Assembly (NCBI GenBank): GCA_002479485.1
Contig: DLNM01000022.1
Coordinates: forward strand, 1-25,754
Length of the DNA stretch: 25,754 bases
DNA from: Firmicutes bacterium UBA7510
GTDB taxonomy: Bacteria; Bacillota; Clostridia; Tissierellales; Sedimentibacteraceae
Direction of reading: 5' to 3'
Shown: in pieces, positions 6,855 through 14,244 of the stretch
How positions within the stretch are numbered: position 1 is the stretch's first letter
Layout of the letters: every line of letters starts with the position of its first letter
Notes under the pieces: generated by a model
What the model saw: the letters and a program-made list of their open reading frames with translations, nothing else
The model's database searches: none
What the model was told of the DNA's origin: nothing
Translations under genes and position numbers: made by a program

Positions 6855-7442
6855 CTAAAATAACTTACTAACAACAGTTCTTGCTTTCTCTCTTGCAATT
6901 TCTTCTGTCATCTCTATAACCTTGACACCATCGATTGCAAATTGAATTTTTTGTATAAATATCTCGTTACTCATAGCATCGAATCCACTGGTTTCCCAAT
7001 TTAACGGATACGTATTTTCTAATATCCATGCTCGTTTAACAGTTGTTATAGTTGCATTACTTTTCTCAATTCTATCTTTAAATTCACCTTCGCTTTTTTC
7101 GATTTCCATAATTAAAATATCGCGTTTAATGTTCATACCGCTGTTAATATCATCAATAAATTTATGGGTAGAACCATCATGAGTCATACCATTTTCACAA
7201 ATTATTTCTGAACTATATTTTCGATTTGATATAATACTTTGTATTTCAGCATTGTCAATATTTAAAAATTCATTATTTGTCTTATCTAAAATTTTAATAT
7301 TTTTAAATCCGATTCCTATTGGTTCCAAATTTTTCTCAGGATCAGATTCAATTATTAAGTAAAAATTATAGTTCCACATAGGATGAGTTCTAAAAATATC
7401 ACGTAGCAACTCAATATTAAAATTTTCTGAATATAGAGACAT
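6855..7442 (-). CDS. Orphan gp19-like tail tube family protein
   Basis: The 195-residue protein resembles the T4 gp19-like tube proteins of contractile phage tails and related injection systems. The strongest resemblance is in the C-terminal half: NIKRDILIMEIE (104-115), then a strand pair ending RAWILENTYPLNWE (137-150), and then FDAMSNEIFIQKIQFAIDGV (154-173). In the family this reads like NAWPVKW...LNASSNEVAIETLELAHEG. The N-terminal WNYNFYLIIES matches the start of the tube barrel. No sheath, baseplate or ATPase gene lies nearby, and the gene has its own promoter and terminator, so it stands alone. The start is the ATG with GGAG seven bases upstream; the frame extends 32 codons further without a ribosome site. 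The call is from pattern only. Confidence 0.6.
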   Translation of the reverse strand: MSLYSENFNIELLRDIFRTHPMWNYNFYLIIESDPEKNLEPIGIGFKNIKILDKTNNEFLNIDNAEIQSIISNRKYSSEIICENGMTHDGSTHKFIDDINSGMNIKRDILIMEIEKSEGEFKDRIEKSNATITTVKRAWILENTYPLNWETSGFDAMSNEIFIQKIQFAIDGVKVIEMTEEIAREKARTVVSKLF

Positions 7443-7488
7443 GTGTCTTCTCCTTTTACACAAATTTACATTAAATTTAATTATATAC

Positions 7489-7517
7489 ATAATATAATAT
7501 ATTAATAATCTTGTAAA
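7489..7517 (-). promoter_or_regulatory. Promoter of the tail-tube-like gene
   Basis: TTTACA (7512-7517) and TATTAT (7489-7494) with a 17-base spacer on the minus strand. It gives the gene its own transcription unit, separate from the ABC exporter. Confidence 0.75.
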
Positions 7518-7549
7518 TATATTTTTATGTCTCTGCAATGATTGTGCAC

Positions 7550-9301
7550 TTATTCAAATTGAGAATTATACAATTTATTGTAAAAACCTTTCTTCTTCAT
7601 TAATTCTTCATGATTTCCCTGTTCAACAATATTCCCATCATTAACTACTAGAATCAAATCAGCATTTTGGATTGTTGAAAGTCTATGAGCAATTATAAAA
7701 CAAGTTTTATCTTTCATTAAGTTTCTCATAGCTTGTTGTATTTTTATTTCAGTTCTTGTATCAACATTAGATGTTGCTTCATCAAGGATTAACATTTTAC
7801 AATCTAATAGCATTGCTCTTGCAATTGTCAATAACTGTTTTTGACCTTTTGAAATATTTGTACCATCTTCCTTGATAACAGTGTCATAACCATTTGGAAG
7901 TCTTTTTATGTACGAATGTATTTTAGCAGCCTTACATGCTTCTACTACTTCATCTATAGTAGCATCCTTTTTACCGTAGGACACATTTTCAAATATCGTG
8001 CCATGAAACAACCATGTATCTTGTAAAACCATAGCGTAAGATTTTCTTAAGCTAGACATTGTGACCTCTGTTATATCGTTATCATCTACTAATATTTGAC
8101 CTTTATCCGCATCATAAAATCTCATCAGCAAATTAATAAGTGTTGTCTTTCCAGCCCCTGTAGGCCCAACTATTGCTATTAGGCTACCTTTTTTAGCTGA
8201 AAAGCTTAAATCATGAATTATTTTTTTATCAGGTAAATATCCAAATTCTATATTTTTCAATTCTACATTTCCTTCTACATTATCTAAGGTAATAGCACCC
8301 TCTATATCTTTAACCTCTTGTACTTCGTCCATTAAATTAAATACTCTCTCAGCTGCTGCTAATGCGGATTGAAATTCTGACATTATGTTTGCCATTTCAT
8401 TAATTGGGCCTGAAAATTTTCTCGAATATAAAACAAACGAAGATATATTACCTACACTCATCATTCCATACAAATAAAAAATCGCACCTAAAACACTAAT
8501 TAATGAAAGAGATAAATTGTTTACAAAGTTAACAGAAGGTCCAGCTATAGTATAGTATTCCGACATGTAATAAGCTTCTACGGCCTCCTCATTTTTTATA
8601 TCAAATTTATCTATTGTATTTATTTCTTGATTATATGCTTTAAGAGTCTTTTGTCCTGAAACCATTTCTTCAACAAATCCATTAAGTTCACCAAGCTTTG
8701 ACGAACGCTTTCTAAAAAGCGGACTTGTTTTTCCTGTTATAAATTTAGTTAAAAATATTGAGATAGGTATGGTAACAAAAAATACACTAACAAGATAAGG
8801 TGAAATTGTAACCATCATAAAAAAAGATCCAACAACCGTAATAACACTTGCACAAATCTGAATTAAATCAGTTGAAAGCGAAGTGTTAATTGTATCTATA
8901 TCATAGGACATCTTACTTAAAATATCACCGGTTTGATGTTTATCAAAATATCCTACAGGTAACTTTAAAAGCTTACTAAATAAATCCTCTCTCATTTCAA
9001 AAACAACCTTGCGGCTAATATGTATCATTAGTATTGATAATAAATATGAAAAAATTGTTGAAATAATATAAAATACAATCATCCAAAAAGCATAATAAAA
9101 TACTTTATCAAACTTTACAAGTCCTTCACCAAACTCAATATTATCAATTGCCATACCTGATAGTTTAGGACCAACTAGAGCTAAAATATTACCTGTAATA
9201 GTAAGTAATAATGCCAATAATAATAAGTATTTATGCTTATATAAATATTGCCATAATCTTAGCATAACTTTTTTTCTGGATTTTTTCTTTTTCGCTGTCA
9301 T
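7550..9301 (-). CDS. ABC exporter half-transporter with consensus Walker B (second gene)
   Basis: This 583-residue protein is an exporter-type half-transporter: six membrane helices (about residues 20-300) followed by a nucleotide-binding domain. Walker A is GPTGAGKTT, Walker B is MLILDEATSNVD with the catalytic glutamate, and the switch is IIAHRLST. The signature is altered to ISKGQKQ instead of LSGGQ. With its upstream partner it would form a heterodimer of the kind seen in YheI/YheH, BmrCD and similar multidrug or lipid-linked exporters. The ATG one base after the upstream stop is the start, with GGTGGTGAG as ribosome site; an in-frame upstream start lacks support. The substrate is unknown. 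The divergent AraC/GyrI regulator hints at a drug-like ligand. Confidence 0.93.
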   Translation of the reverse strand: MTAKKKKSRKKVMLRLWQYLYKHKYLLLLALLLTITGNILALVGPKLSGMAIDNIEFGEGLVKFDKVFYYAFWMIVFYIISTIFSYLLSILMIHISRKVVFEMREDLFSKLLKLPVGYFDKHQTGDILSKMSYDIDTINTSLSTDLIQICASVITVVGSFFMMVTISPYLVSVFFVTIPISIFLTKFITGKTSPLFRKRSSKLGELNGFVEEMVSGQKTLKAYNQEINTIDKFDIKNEEAVEAYYMSEYYTIAGPSVNFVNNLSLSLISVLGAIFYLYGMMSVGNISSFVLYSRKFSGPINEMANIMSEFQSALAAAERVFNLMDEVQEVKDIEGAITLDNVEGNVELKNIEFGYLPDKKIIHDLSFSAKKGSLIAIVGPTGAGKTTLINLLMRFYDADKGQILVDDNDITEVTMSSLRKSYAMVLQDTWLFHGTIFENVSYGKKDATIDEVVEACKAAKIHSYIKRLPNGYDTVIKEDGTNISKGQKQLLTIARAMLLDCKMLILDEATSNVDTRTEIKIQQAMRNLMKDKTCFIIAHRLSTIQNADLILVVNDGNIVEQGNHEELMKKKGFYNKLYNSQFE

Positions 9302-9302
9302 A

Positions 9303-11009
9303 TTACTCACCACCCATCTGTGATTGACTAATTTCTTTGTATACGTCACATGTATTTATTAACTCATCATGGCTACCATAACCTATTATTTCGCCATCTT
9401 CCAACACAAGTATATGATCTAGACTCATAACCGAGCTTACTCTTTGAGCTACAATTATAGTTGTTGTTTCACTAAAGTTATTATTAATTTCTTTTCTAAG
9501 CATTGCATCAGTTTTGTAATCTAGTGCACTGGAGGAGTCATCTAATATAAGTATCTCAGGTTTACCTGCAAGTGCTCTTGCAATCAAAATTCTTTGCTTT
9601 TGACCACCACTTAAATTTGCACCTCTAATATCAAGTCTTGCATTATATTCATCTTCTATATTTTCTATAAAGGTTGAGGCTTGCGCATACAAGGAGGCAT
9701 TTTTCACTTGCTCAATGTCAATTTTTCTGCCTAATGTAATATTTTCAAATATTGTATCCTCAAATATTGTGTCATTTTGAAATACTATTCCAAATTTCTT
9801 GCTGAGCGCTGATTTATCGATACTTTTAATATTTTGACCGTTAATTAATATTTCGCCTATGTTTATATCATAAAATCTCATTAGAAGATTAATAATAGTA
9901 GTTTTACCAGAGCCAGTGGAGCCTATTATACCCAAAGATTCTCCTCTTTTTAGCTTAAAGTTTATATCTGTTAAATTGTTCTCTACGTTATTGTAAGAAA
10001 ATGAAACATTATTAAATTCAATATGATAATCGCTTTTTATGCTATCAATATTTTCTTTAGCCAAATCCTCTGGTGTATCCAAAACCTCACTTATTCTATT
10101 AGCTGATGCACTTGCCTTAGAAAAGGCAATGAATACTCTTGTTATAGCCAGCATTGCATTTAGAATTATAGTAAAGTAGGTTAAAAAAGCTATAATCTTT
10201 CCAACCTCAGTTAATCCTAAATTTACTCTATATGCTCCAACTAATATGATACAAACTAGTCCTAAGTTTAGCAGCAAGCTCATTGATGGATCGATAATTG
10301 CCGTTGTCATACCAGCCTTTTTTTCTTTTTTTACAACCTCTAAGTTGATTTCCTTAAAATGCTCTTTTTCATATTCTGATTTTGACAATGCTTTTATTAC
10401 TCTTATACCTACAATATTTTCTCTTACTTTTCTTATAAGCTTATCAACAGAAATTTGCTGTTCTTTGTATAAGGGTATACTTTTTTTTGTAACAAAATAT
10501 ACCATCAAAGCAATAAGAGGTAATACAGCTACCAAAACCAAGGTTAGATATATATCTAATGTAGAAGTTACAAAAATACCTCCAATAAGTAATATTGGTG
10601 CCCTAGTTCCTACTCTTTGCATCATGCCTAGCATGCTATGAACATTATATGTATCAGTTGTCATTCTTGAAATCAACGACGGTACGCCAAAATTGTCTAC
10701 CTGATAACTTGATAAGTATGAGATTTTTTCAAATAAATCATGCCTTATATTCTCTGTAGCATTTCTCGCCACTTTAGCTGCCATACGATTAGCAGTTATA
10801 TTAAGAGTAACACCTAGGATTGAACAAACTATCATCAACCCACCCCAAATAAATATTAAATTAATATTTTTAGTTGGAATTATATAATCAATAATATAAG
10901 CTAATATCCAAGGTAGACACAAATCCATTATTGTTCCAATGAATTTAATTACAAATCCAAAGGTCATTCTCCCAATATACGGTTTTAAATATCCAAATAT
11001 TCTTTTCAT
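9303..11009 (-). CDS. ABC exporter half-transporter with degenerate catalytic site (first gene)
   Basis: A 568-residue half-transporter with six membrane helices and one nucleotide-binding domain. Walker A is GSTGSGKTT and the signature LSGGQKQR is intact. Walker B reads ILILDDSSSALD, with aspartate instead of the catalytic glutamate, and the switch histidine is glutamine (IIVAQRVSS). These changes match the ISKGQ signature in the second gene. One composite ATP site (this Walker B with the partner's signature) is degenerate and the other is consensus. This is the usual asymmetry of heterodimeric exporters and strongly supports pairing of the two products. The start ATG has AGAGGG upstream. 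It is the first gene of the operon. Confidence 0.94.
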   Translation of the reverse strand: MKRIFGYLKPYIGRMTFGFVIKFIGTIMDLCLPWILAYIIDYIIPTKNINLIFIWGGLMIVCSILGVTLNITANRMAAKVARNATENIRHDLFEKISYLSSYQVDNFGVPSLISRMTTDTYNVHSMLGMMQRVGTRAPILLIGGIFVTSTLDIYLTLVLVAVLPLIALMVYFVTKKSIPLYKEQQISVDKLIRKVRENIVGIRVIKALSKSEYEKEHFKEINLEVVKKEKKAGMTTAIIDPSMSLLLNLGLVCIILVGAYRVNLGLTEVGKIIAFLTYFTIILNAMLAITRVFIAFSKASASANRISEVLDTPEDLAKENIDSIKSDYHIEFNNVSFSYNNVENNLTDINFKLKRGESLGIIGSTGSGKTTIINLLMRFYDINIGEILINGQNIKSIDKSALSKKFGIVFQNDTIFEDTIFENITLGRKIDIEQVKNASLYAQASTFIENIEDEYNARLDIRGANLSGGQKQRILIARALAGKPEILILDDSSSALDYKTDAMLRKEINNNFSETTTIIVAQRVSSVMSLDHILVLEDGEIIGYGSHDELINTCDVYKEISQSQMGGE

Positions 11010-11056
11010 TATTTTTCCCTCTAATATTTTATGTCTAAATTATCCACACAAATAAT

Positions 11057-11085
11057 ATTATACATTAAAAAAATTGTTATGTGTA
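11057..11085 (-). promoter_or_regulatory. Promoter of the ABC exporter operon
   Basis: A perfect -10 TATAAT (11057-11062) with a weak -35 TACACA (11080-11085) at 17 bases. A poor -35 is what one expects if an activator such as the divergent AraC-family protein assists, but no operator is proven. Confidence 0.55.
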
Positions 11086-11143
11086 TACCTTTTAGTATTC
11101 AAAAAAATTATAGCAAGATATCACAATATACATGAGCATCGCG

Positions 11144-11172
11144 TTGCTATTCTCAAACTAACCATTTATAAT
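11144..11172 (+). promoter_or_regulatory. Promoter of the AraC/GyrI-like regulator
   Basis: TTGCTA (11144-11149), a 17-base spacer and TATAAT (11167-11172) on the plus strand. The start of transcription would be about 130 bases before the coding region. Confidence 0.65.
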
Positions 11173-11307
11173 TTAGGTTAAGAAATTAAATGAACAGTTA
11201 TACATGGCAATCAAAAGCGAAAAAAATAGCACTAACTAATGTAGAATAGCAAGAAATGTGAAAACCAGCAGGAAATTATTTTGTACAATAGTCTTGGGAG
11301 GAAAATC

Positions 11308-12177
11308 ATGGAGACTAATTTAGTTACAATTCAAGAAGTAGTTAAATATATCGATGCTCATTTAGAAGAAAAACTAAATCTGGATAGCATTGCTAAGGAG
11401 GTAGGGTATTCCAAATATCATTTAAGCAGAATGTTTGTTAATATTGTTGGATTTACAGCACACAATTATATACAAAGAAGACGATTAACCGAAGCAGCAA
11501 GACTACTTATTTTCACAGATAACCCAATTATGGAGATTGCACTCTTTGCAGGTTACGAAACACAACAATCTTTTACAATCGGCTTTAAGGATCTGTTTAG
11601 ATGTAGTCCACAAGCATTTAGAAAGAAGGGAAACTTTTATCCCTTTCAATTAAAGTTTGCTGTCGATGGAAAAGAAAGTCTGAGAGGAGATAAAATAATG
11701 GATATAAAGATTGTTGAAAATGAAAAAATTCTATTGGTAGGTTACAAAAAAAATACACGTTTTGGATTTTCCGTTATCGGGAAGTGTTGGAGATGCATTC
11801 ACTCTAATAAGCATTTAATCCCAAATAGGAGTAACACAAATTTTCTCATTGGACTTAATGACTATACACAATGGAATGAAAATAAAGAAAGTCAACCGGC
11901 ATTTGATTACTATGCAGCAGCAGAAGTTGATAGTTTTGATAAAATCCCTCAAGGAATGGTAACAAAAGAGTTGCCAAACAGTAAATACATTGTGTTTAAT
12001 TTTAGAGCCAAAAGTGAAGATAGTTTGCAACCTGTTGTAGAATATATCTACAAAGAGTGGTTTCCACAATCAACTTATCAGTTAAACGAAAATGCTAAAT
12101 ATGATTTTGCTAAATATTCTGAAATGGTTGACGACGACGGCAAAAGTTTGATTGAGTATTGGGTTCCAATTTTATAA
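11308..12177 (+). CDS. AraC-family regulator with GyrI-like ligand domain
   Basis: The 289-residue protein has an N-terminal AraC-type DNA-binding domain with two helix-turn-helix units (about residues 8-107: LDSIAKEVGYSKYHLSRMF, then IMEIALFAGYETQQSFTIGFK). A C-terminal GyrI-like/SoxS-associated ligand-binding domain follows from about residue 131. This order matches regulators that sense bulky cationic drugs, such as Rob-type proteins. It is divergent from a multidrug-type ABC exporter, so it probably activates that operon. The ATG at 11308 has GGGAGGAA six bases upstream. A second strong ribosome site (GAGGAG) and an ATG at 11698 lie in frame at the junction of the two domains, so the ligand domain of about 159 residues may also be made alone. 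Confidence 0.9.
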   Translation: METNLVTIQEVVKYIDAHLEEKLNLDSIAKEVGYSKYHLSRMFVNIVGFTAHNYIQRRRLTEAARLLIFTDNPIMEIALFAGYETQQSFTIGFKDLFRCSPQAFRKKGNFYPFQLKFAVDGKESLRGDKIMDIKIVENEKILLVGYKKNTRFGFSVIGKCWRCIHSNKHLIPNRSNTNFLIGLNDYTQWNENKESQPAFDYYAAAEVDSFDKIPQGMVTKELPNSKYIVFNFRAKSEDSLQPVVEYIYKEWFPQSTYQLNENAKYDFAKYSEMVDDDGKSLIEYWVPIL

Positions 12178-12209
12178 TAATATGATACATTGATCACTCC
12201 CAAAAACGC

Positions 12210-12252
12210 AGATAATCAAAGAAAAATTCTTTTTATTTTTCTTTGATTATCT
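12210..12252. terminator. Terminator between convergent genes, part of a dispersed repeat
   Basis: A perfect 17-base stem (12210-12226 with 12236-12252, 9-base loop) lies between the convergent regulator and niaX genes. A run of five T follows the stem on the minus strand, after GCG, so it serves niaX best and may act both ways. The left arm and its flank recur nearly unchanged, inverted, at 25552-25594. Confidence 0.8.
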
Positions 12253-12263
12253 GTTGTTAACCC

Positions 12264-12827
12264 TTATTTTACTGTACTTGTTTGTATAACCTTGGCGTGC
12301 TTTACTGCATCCCAAATGTATATTGAAATCACATAATCTATCATACTATGTACAATTGTACCTATACCAACAAGTAAAATTACTGCATATACATAACCGT
12401 TTGAATAGTAGCCACTAGTTAATGCTTTACCGAAATAGAAAGGAGTAACAACTAAAACCTCACATATGCCATGAATGCAGGCAATAAAAATTCCAAATAA
12501 TAATGACTTATATTTTGATGACAATAAATTCGGATTATTTTTTAATATAATCGCTCCGACTAAAGCAAAAACCACGTGACTTAATGCTCTTAAAACTACT
12601 ACTATAGGAAATCCACCTATAAAAAAGCCAATAGTCGTTCCAATTGCCACACTTAAACTGACAAATGGAGAAATAAACATTGCTATAAATACTGCAACAT
12701 GACTTGCAAGAGTAAATGATGCCGGTTCAAGTATTATTTTTATTGGTGATATAATTGGTATTACAATACCAATTGTACACAACAACGCTGCTACTATCAT
12801 ATTTTTAGTCTTTGTATTATTTAACAT
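12264..12827 (-). CDS. niaX: Niacin ECF transporter S component (NiaX)
   Basis: A 187-residue membrane protein with about six hydrophobic segments, typical of the substrate-binding S component of energy-coupling factor vitamin transporters. It works with shared EcfA, EcfA' and EcfT units encoded elsewhere. The segment VVVLRALSHVVFALVGAIIL is characteristic of the NiaX group. Context supports niacin as substrate: the next gene upstream encodes NiaR, and a NiaR-type palindrome overlaps the transcription start of this gene. The start ATG follows GGAGG closely. The gene has its own consensus promoter and is therefore expected to be switched off when niacin or NAD is plentiful. Confidence 0.88.
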   Translation of the reverse strand: MLNNTKTKNMIVAALLCTIGIVIPIISPIKIILEPASFTLASHVAVFIAMFISPFVSLSVAIGTTIGFFIGGFPIVVVLRALSHVVFALVGAIILKNNPNLLSSKYKSLLFGIFIACIHGICEVLVVTPFYFGKALTSGYYSNGYVYAVILLVGIGTIVHSMIDYVISIYIWDAVKHAKVIQTSTVK

Positions 12828-12853
12828 TACTGTCCTCCAAATTTTATATCATC

Positions 12854-12873
12854 GCATGTGTCTTTACACCTGT
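12854..12873 (-). promoter_or_regulatory. NiaR operator
   Basis: Read on the minus strand, half-sites ACAGGTGT and ACACATGC flank AAAG, giving a near-palindrome of the type bound by NiaR. It begins directly downstream of the -10 box and covers the transcription start of niaX, a repressing position. I infer the binder from the niaR gene next door. Confidence 0.75.
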
Positions 12874-12879
12874 AATGTC

Positions 12880-12908
12880 ATTATAATATTAGAAGAACTA
12901 TTTGTCAA
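12880..12908 (-). promoter_or_regulatory. Promoter of niaX
   Basis: TTGACA (12903-12908) and TATAAT (12880-12885) with a 17-base spacer form a full consensus promoter, which makes tight repression by the overlapping operator necessary. Confidence 0.9.
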
Positions 12909-12928
12909 TATATGAAATATTCGCACTT

Positions 12929-13444
12929 TTATAATAAAATGTCTTGAAGCTTTAGAATTTCCATAATTCTTTCATATGACTCCTCATTGATACAACTTAT
13001 TGTATGTAAATGTATCCCTTCTGTTAATGAGGATAGCGGTTGTGCATTTTGATCCATAACTTTTTTTACAAACTCATCTGCATCGTAACGAGAAAAAATA
13101 TGCAGAGGTCCTGTTAATTCACCATAAATAGAATGTTCAACAATTACATCTAAAATAGCACCGCCATTATCTATTATTGTATATAACTCATCCTTTAACT
13201 TATCCACTCCATGCTTACAAGCAATAGTTTTAACAAATCTATCTTTATTTTCATCCTTATTCTTTAGTAGGTATCCACGAGGAGTTGCAAATATATTTAG
13301 ACCGAAAGCACGTATTAAAGCAATATCACCAACTATAACTTGTCTGCTAACAGAAAATTCCTTTGAAAGAGTTGTAGCTGAAATCGGAACTTCACTACTT
13401 GAAAGTATTTCTATAATCTTATCTCTTCTTTGTATTGCATTCAC
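12929..13444 (-). CDS. niaR: NiaR, niacin-responsive repressor (HTH + 3H domain)
   Basis: The 171-residue protein has an N-terminal winged helix-turn-helix (residues 5-58, ISATTLSKEFSVSRQVIVGD) and a C-terminal 3H domain. The expected metal-binding set is visible: His78, Glu86, His145 and His147 (in ACKHGV, KDEL and GIHLHT). Another histidine, His104, lies in VEHSIYGEL. NiaR uses nicotinic acid as co-repressor and controls NAD-pathway and niacin uptake genes. The neighbouring niaX with its operator fits exactly. The start is GTG with AGAGG eight bases upstream. The gene has its own promoter, and a 101-base gap with a second promoter separates it from niaX. Confidence 0.95.
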   Translation of the reverse strand: MNAIQRRDKIIEILSSSEVPISATTLSKEFSVSRQVIVGDIALIRAFGLNIFATPRGYLLKNKDENKDRFVKTIACKHGVDKLKDELYTIIDNGGAILDVIVEHSIYGELTGPLHIFSRYDADEFVKKVMDQNAQPLSSLTEGIHLHTISCINEESYERIMEILKLQDILL

Positions 13445-13504
13445 AATATATACCTCTTTTATTTAGATTTTATAGTCTCAACTGCGTTGAGCCATCCTAC
13501 GGAT

Positions 13505-13532
13505 ATTATATTATATAATAAAGAAATGTCAA
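13505..13532 (-). promoter_or_regulatory. Promoter of niaR
   Basis: TTGACA (13527-13532) and TATAAT (13505-13510) with a 16-base spacer on the minus strand. The leader holds a small hairpin (CTCAAC/GTTGAG, loop GCA) of unknown meaning. Confidence 0.75.
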
Positions 13533-13544
13533 ACTAATAGAAAA

Positions 13545-13603
13545 CTGTACCTTGCAAAAAATGTTAATCTGTATCTTTTAAAGTGAACAGAAAGCGATAT
13601 AAT
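13545..13603 (+). promoter_or_regulatory. Candidate activator-dependent promoter of the second ECF S gene
   Basis: A perfect -10 TATAAT (13598-13603) has only CTTTTA at the -35 place. Two CTGTAYCTT direct repeats, at 13545 and 13569, precede it, and the second also forms an imperfect palindrome ending in ACAG (13587-13590) across the -35. Such an arrangement fits activation by a bound regulator. The spacing resembles MocR/PdxR-type control, but that link is a guess. Confidence 0.4.
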
Positions 13604-13662
13604 AAAATTATAAAAAATATTATTTAGTATTATTTACATTGTTATATTTATGGAGGTAAAAA

Positions 13663-14157
13663 ATGAATAGTGATAAAACAAAGAGTATAATTTACACAGC
13701 ACTATTTGCTGCATTAGTTTGTGTTGCTACATTCATAATAAAAATTCCATCTGTTGTAACAAACGGATATGTTCATTTAGGAGACGGATTTATATTTATA
13801 GCGGTTATCTTGCTTGGCAAAAAAAATGGAGCATTGGCTGGTGCAATAGGAGCATCACTGGCGGATATGTTGGGAGGATACAGTCATTATATAATCCCTA
13901 CATTTATTATAAAGCTAGTAATGGGTTTTATAATGGGTATAATCATTGAAAAATTATCTTCTAAAAAAAGTAGTTGGCTAATTGGAGCCTCTGTTGGAGC
14001 TGTATGGCAGATATTAGCTTATTATGCTGTAGGTTCAATATTTGTTGGTAGTTTTATAACTACTCTTATGGATATACCAGGAAATCTTATGCAATCTTTA
14101 GCAGGCATCGTTATAGCACTATTATTGTCTGGGCAATTAAAAAAACTTTTAAAATAA
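13663..14157 (+). CDS. ECF transporter S component, riboflavin-type family
   Basis: A 164-residue membrane protein with about five or six hydrophobic segments. The N-terminal segment IIYTALFAALVCVATFIIKI with the alanine-rich small-residue pattern is the S-component contact region for EcfT. The following VTNGYVHLGDGFIFIAVILL and KKNGALAGAIGASLADMLGGY are typical of the ECF_ribofla_trS/DUF1393 group, which takes up various vitamins or their precursors. The substrate cannot be read from the sequence, and no riboswitch is seen upstream. The gene has its own terminator and a promoter with a weak -35 box behind paired CTGTAYCTT repeats. A B6-type vitamer is one possibility, but it is unproven. Confidence 0.8.
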   Translation: MNSDKTKSIIYTALFAALVCVATFIIKIPSVVTNGYVHLGDGFIFIAVILLGKKNGALAGAIGASLADMLGGYSHYIIPTFIIKLVMGFIMGIIIEKLSSKKSSWLIGASVGAVWQILAYYAVGSIFVGSFITTLMDIPGNLMQSLAGIVIALLLSGQLKKLLK

Positions 14158-14162
14158 CACCT

Positions 14163-14203
14163 ATCTTCACATAATAATAATATGTGGAGATTTTTTCTTT
14201 TTT
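14163..14203 (+). terminator. Terminator after the second ECF S gene
   Basis: An 11-base stem with one wobble pair (14163-14173 with 14181-14191), a 7-base loop and a T-rich tail of about 12 bases. It lies directly after the stop codon. Confidence 0.85.
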
Positions 14204-14213
14204 ATAGTATAAT
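14185..14213 (+). promoter_or_regulatory. Possible hflK promoter overlapping the terminator
   Basis: A perfect TATAAT (14208-14213) has TGGAGA at the -35 place, 17 bases upstream, inside the 3' arm of the preceding terminator. It is the only good -10 box before hflK. Confidence 0.5.
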
Positions 14214-14244
14214 TTACATATTAAAAAATATAAGGAGGCAGGTA

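Larger units (their letters stand above)
11010..11307. other. Divergent intergenic region, ABC exporter / AraC regulator
   Basis: This region of 298 bases holds no gene. It contains two back-to-back promoters, one for each flanking gene, and a leader of about 130 bases before the regulator gene. I see no convincing operator palindrome, riboswitch or terminator in it. Confidence 0.6.

Noticed and set aside
7443..7538. N-terminal extension of the tail-tube-like protein with a hydrophobic stretch that could be a signal peptide
   Set aside because: The stretch overlaps the promoter and has no ribosome site; a strong GGAG precedes the ATG at 7442.
11815..12069. Minus-strand open frame inside the AraC/GyrI gene
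   Set aside because: No ribosome site and no recognisable protein pattern; it is a shadow of the regulator gene.
13719..13949. Second plus-strand frame within the ECF S gene
   Set aside because: It has no ribosome site and reads as a tyrosine- and cysteine-rich shadow of a membrane protein in another frame.
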